Shown here: one piece after another, positions 60,828 through 64,000 of the stretch | Position numbering within the stretch: the first letter of the stretch is position 1 | How the letters are laid out: each line of letters opens with the position of its first letter | Origin: Clavelina lepadiformis | Taxonomy: Eukaryota > Chordata > Ascidiacea > Aplousobranchia > Clavelinidae | Assembly (NCBI RefSeq): GCF_947623445.1 | Contig: NC_135245.1 | Location: 20,591,501-20,655,500 of the forward strand | Direction: 5' to 3' | Length of the DNA: 64,000 nt | Translations under genes and position numbers: made by a program | The notes under the pieces: model-generated | What the model saw: only the letters and a program-made list of their open reading frames with translations | The model's database searches: none | Told to the model about the DNA's origin: nothing

Positions 60828-63085
60828 CGTTTTAGCAATCGCTTTATGTAAATATTTCCGTGCAAATAAAAACGGAAGCGAGCAGAAACTTTCCCGGCAA
60901 ACTGTGCAGATTACTTAAAGTTATTTTTAGAGAGAGCGCGGTCAACGCCCGACAAGCATTGCTATGTTGTTTATCAAAAGTCGAAATTTTCTGCCAATGC
61001 TATTATCTCCAAGCAAAATCTGACCAGACGGCTATGTACGGTTTGTGGAACCTTACACTGGTTAAGAACGAAAATCGAGTTTACAGTTGATCGCAAGTCC
61101 TTGAATACTTCATCGGAAATCAAAGTCATCGGCACAAATTGTTCGATGATGTCATCACAGTGACAACCTCTATGCCGTAAAACGCCCATTTACGTCGCTC
61201 GTAAAGCAAAATAATCAAAGAATTGACGTAGTCGTCAAAATCGTGGTACAAGATGTGCATTGTTACACAACCTAATAGTCTCCAGGAAAGGAAAGCTTGA
61301 ATACAACGCCAACTGCGACAGCCATTATTACCGCCGTCGATTTGCTCTTTATGAGTTTCCACTTGCCACAGACCGCCAAGACTGGTTTATCAAAGCCTTA
61401 AAAGAGGTCATCGCAGTTCACGCTTTATAACACATGCACGATGTTGTGGCGTATAGAAGCGCACGATGTTTAGCCAAACACGATCTTTTGATTATTGCAC
61501 AATTGTCTCAAAATACACATTGTTGCTTCACAATAAACTTGCTGCTTCATCACTCGCAACCAAGTGTTGTACAGTTTTTCTCACAAAAAACAGGAAGTGA
61601 CTTAATAAAGGATGATTATTACTTAATGGTGTTTTCCATAATTTTGTAAATTTAATTACTTCTAAAGATTAAAACCGAGAAAGTGAAATCGCGGGTGACA
61701 GAAATGCTACTCATTTCGTGACGTCATAGGAATCAGAACTGAAAGGAGAAGGAACAAGTCATGATGTGAAAGTGTTTTTTCCTTTTTTGGGATAGAAGCA
61801 AATAAGATCGTTTTGAATTCTTGAAGTATTTCTTTAATCTTTTGATATGAAATATTTTGGGATGCTCATTTGCTGCATTTCGTTCATACAAATATAAGGT
61901 TCGTCAAACCAGAGCCAGCTATTTCCTGGCTCTCATTCAAGACAGATATGATGACGCATATTGCAAAAGCTGAGTAGCATACCAACTACATGTAATGCTG
62001 ACATGCGCCAAAGCATTGTTTCATGTTATGCGCGTCGCTATATCCAAGTTCAGAAGATTTCTTCACCTACTCCGCAGTAAGTTATCATTTGCATTTTGGA
62101 TTTCTGCCCAATCAAGACATTTGCGGCCATGTTGTTATGCCCAGTACAAACATAATCATGCTGAGGCTCTAAAAACCGATGTGGTTGAAGTTCTTGTGGA
62201 AATCATCTGGCGACATTAAACCGGAAACCTGTGTTCATTTTGTGAAACCTGTTCATTTAATGAAATGTGCAGCTTTGGGTAAAATATTTCTCTTTTCATC
62301 TGTAGCGAGACTGAGAAATTATAGTTTCAAGACGGCAAGTGACAAAAAATTTCATAAAGGAACAATCTGAATTGGCCGAGCAAATTTTTCCACCAAAATT
62401 TCTAATGATTGACAATGACAGATTAATGATTGACATACCAAACCAGGATAACAATTTACCGCAAAACCTGAATCAATGTTCATATTAACTGACGTCATCG
62501 CTGCTTCCAGCTGCCAGTCGCTCGAGGCCGTGAAGTTTTTAGGTTGGTCGCGTTGGTAGCCGAAAGAGATTTTTATCTCGAACAAACATAGCTGATGTTA
62601 AAAGATTTACTGTTGTTTCGGAGCTTGCGCGGTAAAAGCTTCCTCTATTATTTGGGGAGTGTCTGCTCATTACTTGTTTTATTATTCCTTTTAATTGGCG
62701 CAAATAGCGCGGATGACGAGGCAAAAGAAATTTCGATGTGCGTTGGCTCGCAATAAATAGCTCTCGGTGTAAACGTGCCGATATCTGCTGCTTCGTTGCT
62801 ATATATAATAAGCAGACTGAAGAGAACTCGCATTTTTTGTGATTGTTTGCTCGCAATAACAGAACAAGCAGATGAAAAACTTTCTAGTTTGCATTATGTT
62901 AGGACAAGCTTTTAACAAATCGGAGTTTTTTATGAGTGAGATTTTGATATGCGTTTGATATATAGATATTTTTGGAGCACACGAACCATACACGAGATAC
63001 AGATAAAAGCAAAACTGAATTAAAAAAACAAAGGAAGCAGTTAACTGGCCTTTATTTTTAGACTTGTTCTGAAAAATTTCCCAAA
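60828..63085. other. Spacer between cluster genes 3 and 4
   Basis: Contains the AATAAA of gene 3 (60865-60870). No further cluster exon or other gene was recognised on either strand. Confidence 0.5.
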
Positions 63086-64000
63086 ATGCTGAAATCTGTT
63101 TTAGAGTTTATCTTACTGACTGGTTTCTTGTTAAGTGAGTATAATTGTTGGAGCATTTGTTTGAAAATTCGTGTAGATTGCTCTTGAAAGCTTCTCAACG
63201 CAATTTAGCGATGAAATCATTTTTTTGCAGGTTGCTCTGGACATGACAATCCAACTGGAGAGCTCGTGAAAGACGGCGACTGCAGAGAGATGTGCAAGAC
63301 GTCGAGTGGATGTCCATCGGATGATGTGATGCGGAGAATGATGATGACGGACAAAGACTGCAGGGAATGCGTCCAGGATCAATGCGGTGGCTATTTCGAT
63401 CGACATAAGACATATAAAAACATTTGCATCTTTGTCATACTGGAGAATAACTTAACCTTTAGGAAACCTGGCCAGCTCCAACGGGACTTCTTTGATGACG
63501 TGCATCGTGGAGGCGAGAGCTGGATGCGAGAAATGTCCGACTCCTGGAAAACCAGGCAGGATGGCAGAGTGCATGTCGTGTTTGAGAAAATGTCCTCGAG
63601 CTGGCAAACGCGAAACCGGTTGGTTGTGGCTTATTGCAGTGTTCAAAGATATTGTCGCGGTTGAATGGATAAAAAGAGCAGCGATATTATTAGACTTAAT
63701 TGATAATTAAGATGTATTTGGCGCCAGGTATGACGACATGTCGCAGACGATGCGTCTTTTCACTCAATTGTCCTTCAACAAATGGAATTATGACGTTTTT
63801 TCAAAACACAACCTTGGTCAATTCTCAATGCCGCGAATGTGTGATGGGAATGTGCGGTGCGTCACAAAGCAATGACGTCATGTCTATTGTTACGAAATGT
63901 GGTCTAATTCTTTGTTTGTTTTTCGTTAGAAGATACAGACAGTGCAGAGGTGGATGAGAAGGCCATCTGCATGTTCAACGCGCGAGAAGAATGCGAGGAC
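63086..64000 (+). CDS. Secreted cysteine-rich A/B-module protein, cluster gene 4 (cut by window end)
   Basis: Exons so far: 63086-63134, 63231-63386, 63463-63618, 63728-63856, and 63930 to beyond the window. All introns are phase 1. The signal peptide MLKSVLEFILLTGFLLSCSG is followed by A1 (C-x3-C-x5-C-x15-C-x2-C-x4-C), B1 (C-x7-C-x2-C-x11-C-x2-C-x3-C), A2 (C-x3-C-x5-C-x19-C-x2-C-x4-C) and the first half of B2 (C-x7-C ...). The repeated B motif (C-x3-EARA-x-C) is shared with gene 3, so these two are closest relatives. The gene continues past position 64000; how many modules it has cannot be told. Confidence 0.87.

Overview
The window looks like nuclear DNA of a marine invertebrate chordate, most likely a tunicate (inference). 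The DNA is AT-rich. Genes have many short exons in short introns. Clear metazoan orthologues (AGBL5, FKBP8, GPKOW, RRP36, MED10, LRRC42) sit close together, and four of them form a tight same-strand series with polyadenylation/trans-splice-like junctions, as in tunicate operons. All gene models below were assembled by hand from splice sites and reading phase; no alignment or search was run.

Layout. 1-13.1 kb (minus): one large astacin metalloprotease gene, probably membrane-anchored and with an antistasin-like domain; its introns hold hAT transposon relics, a minisatellite and small repeats. 13.1-18.2 kb: no gene seen. 18.2-22.4 kb (plus): AGBL5/CCP5, a tubulin deglutamylase. 22.8-27.7 kb (minus): two tandem EPHX4-like alpha/beta-hydrolases that share a nearly identical exon 2 (gene conversion) and each show a frame break in exon 5. 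28.9-38.5 kb (minus): MED10, GPKOW, RRP36 and FKBP8 in series, a likely operon. 41.5-42.8 kb (minus): LRRC42. 43.0-48.9 kb: a large, nearly perfect palindrome built from a transposon-like unit, with a different DNA transposon inserted in each arm. 49.0-52.5 kb: a hAT MITE and unassigned DNA.

52.5-64.0 kb (plus): the most interesting region. Four tandem genes encode secreted cysteine-rich proteins of a type I do not recognise. Each starts with a one-exon signal peptide, followed by exons that alternate between two six-cysteine modules: module A (C-x3-C-x5-C ... C-x2-C-x4-C) and module B (C-x7-C-x2-C ... C-x2-C-x3-C). All introns are phase 1, so modules can be gained or lost without changing frame. 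The fourth gene runs off the window, so the cluster is larger than seen here.
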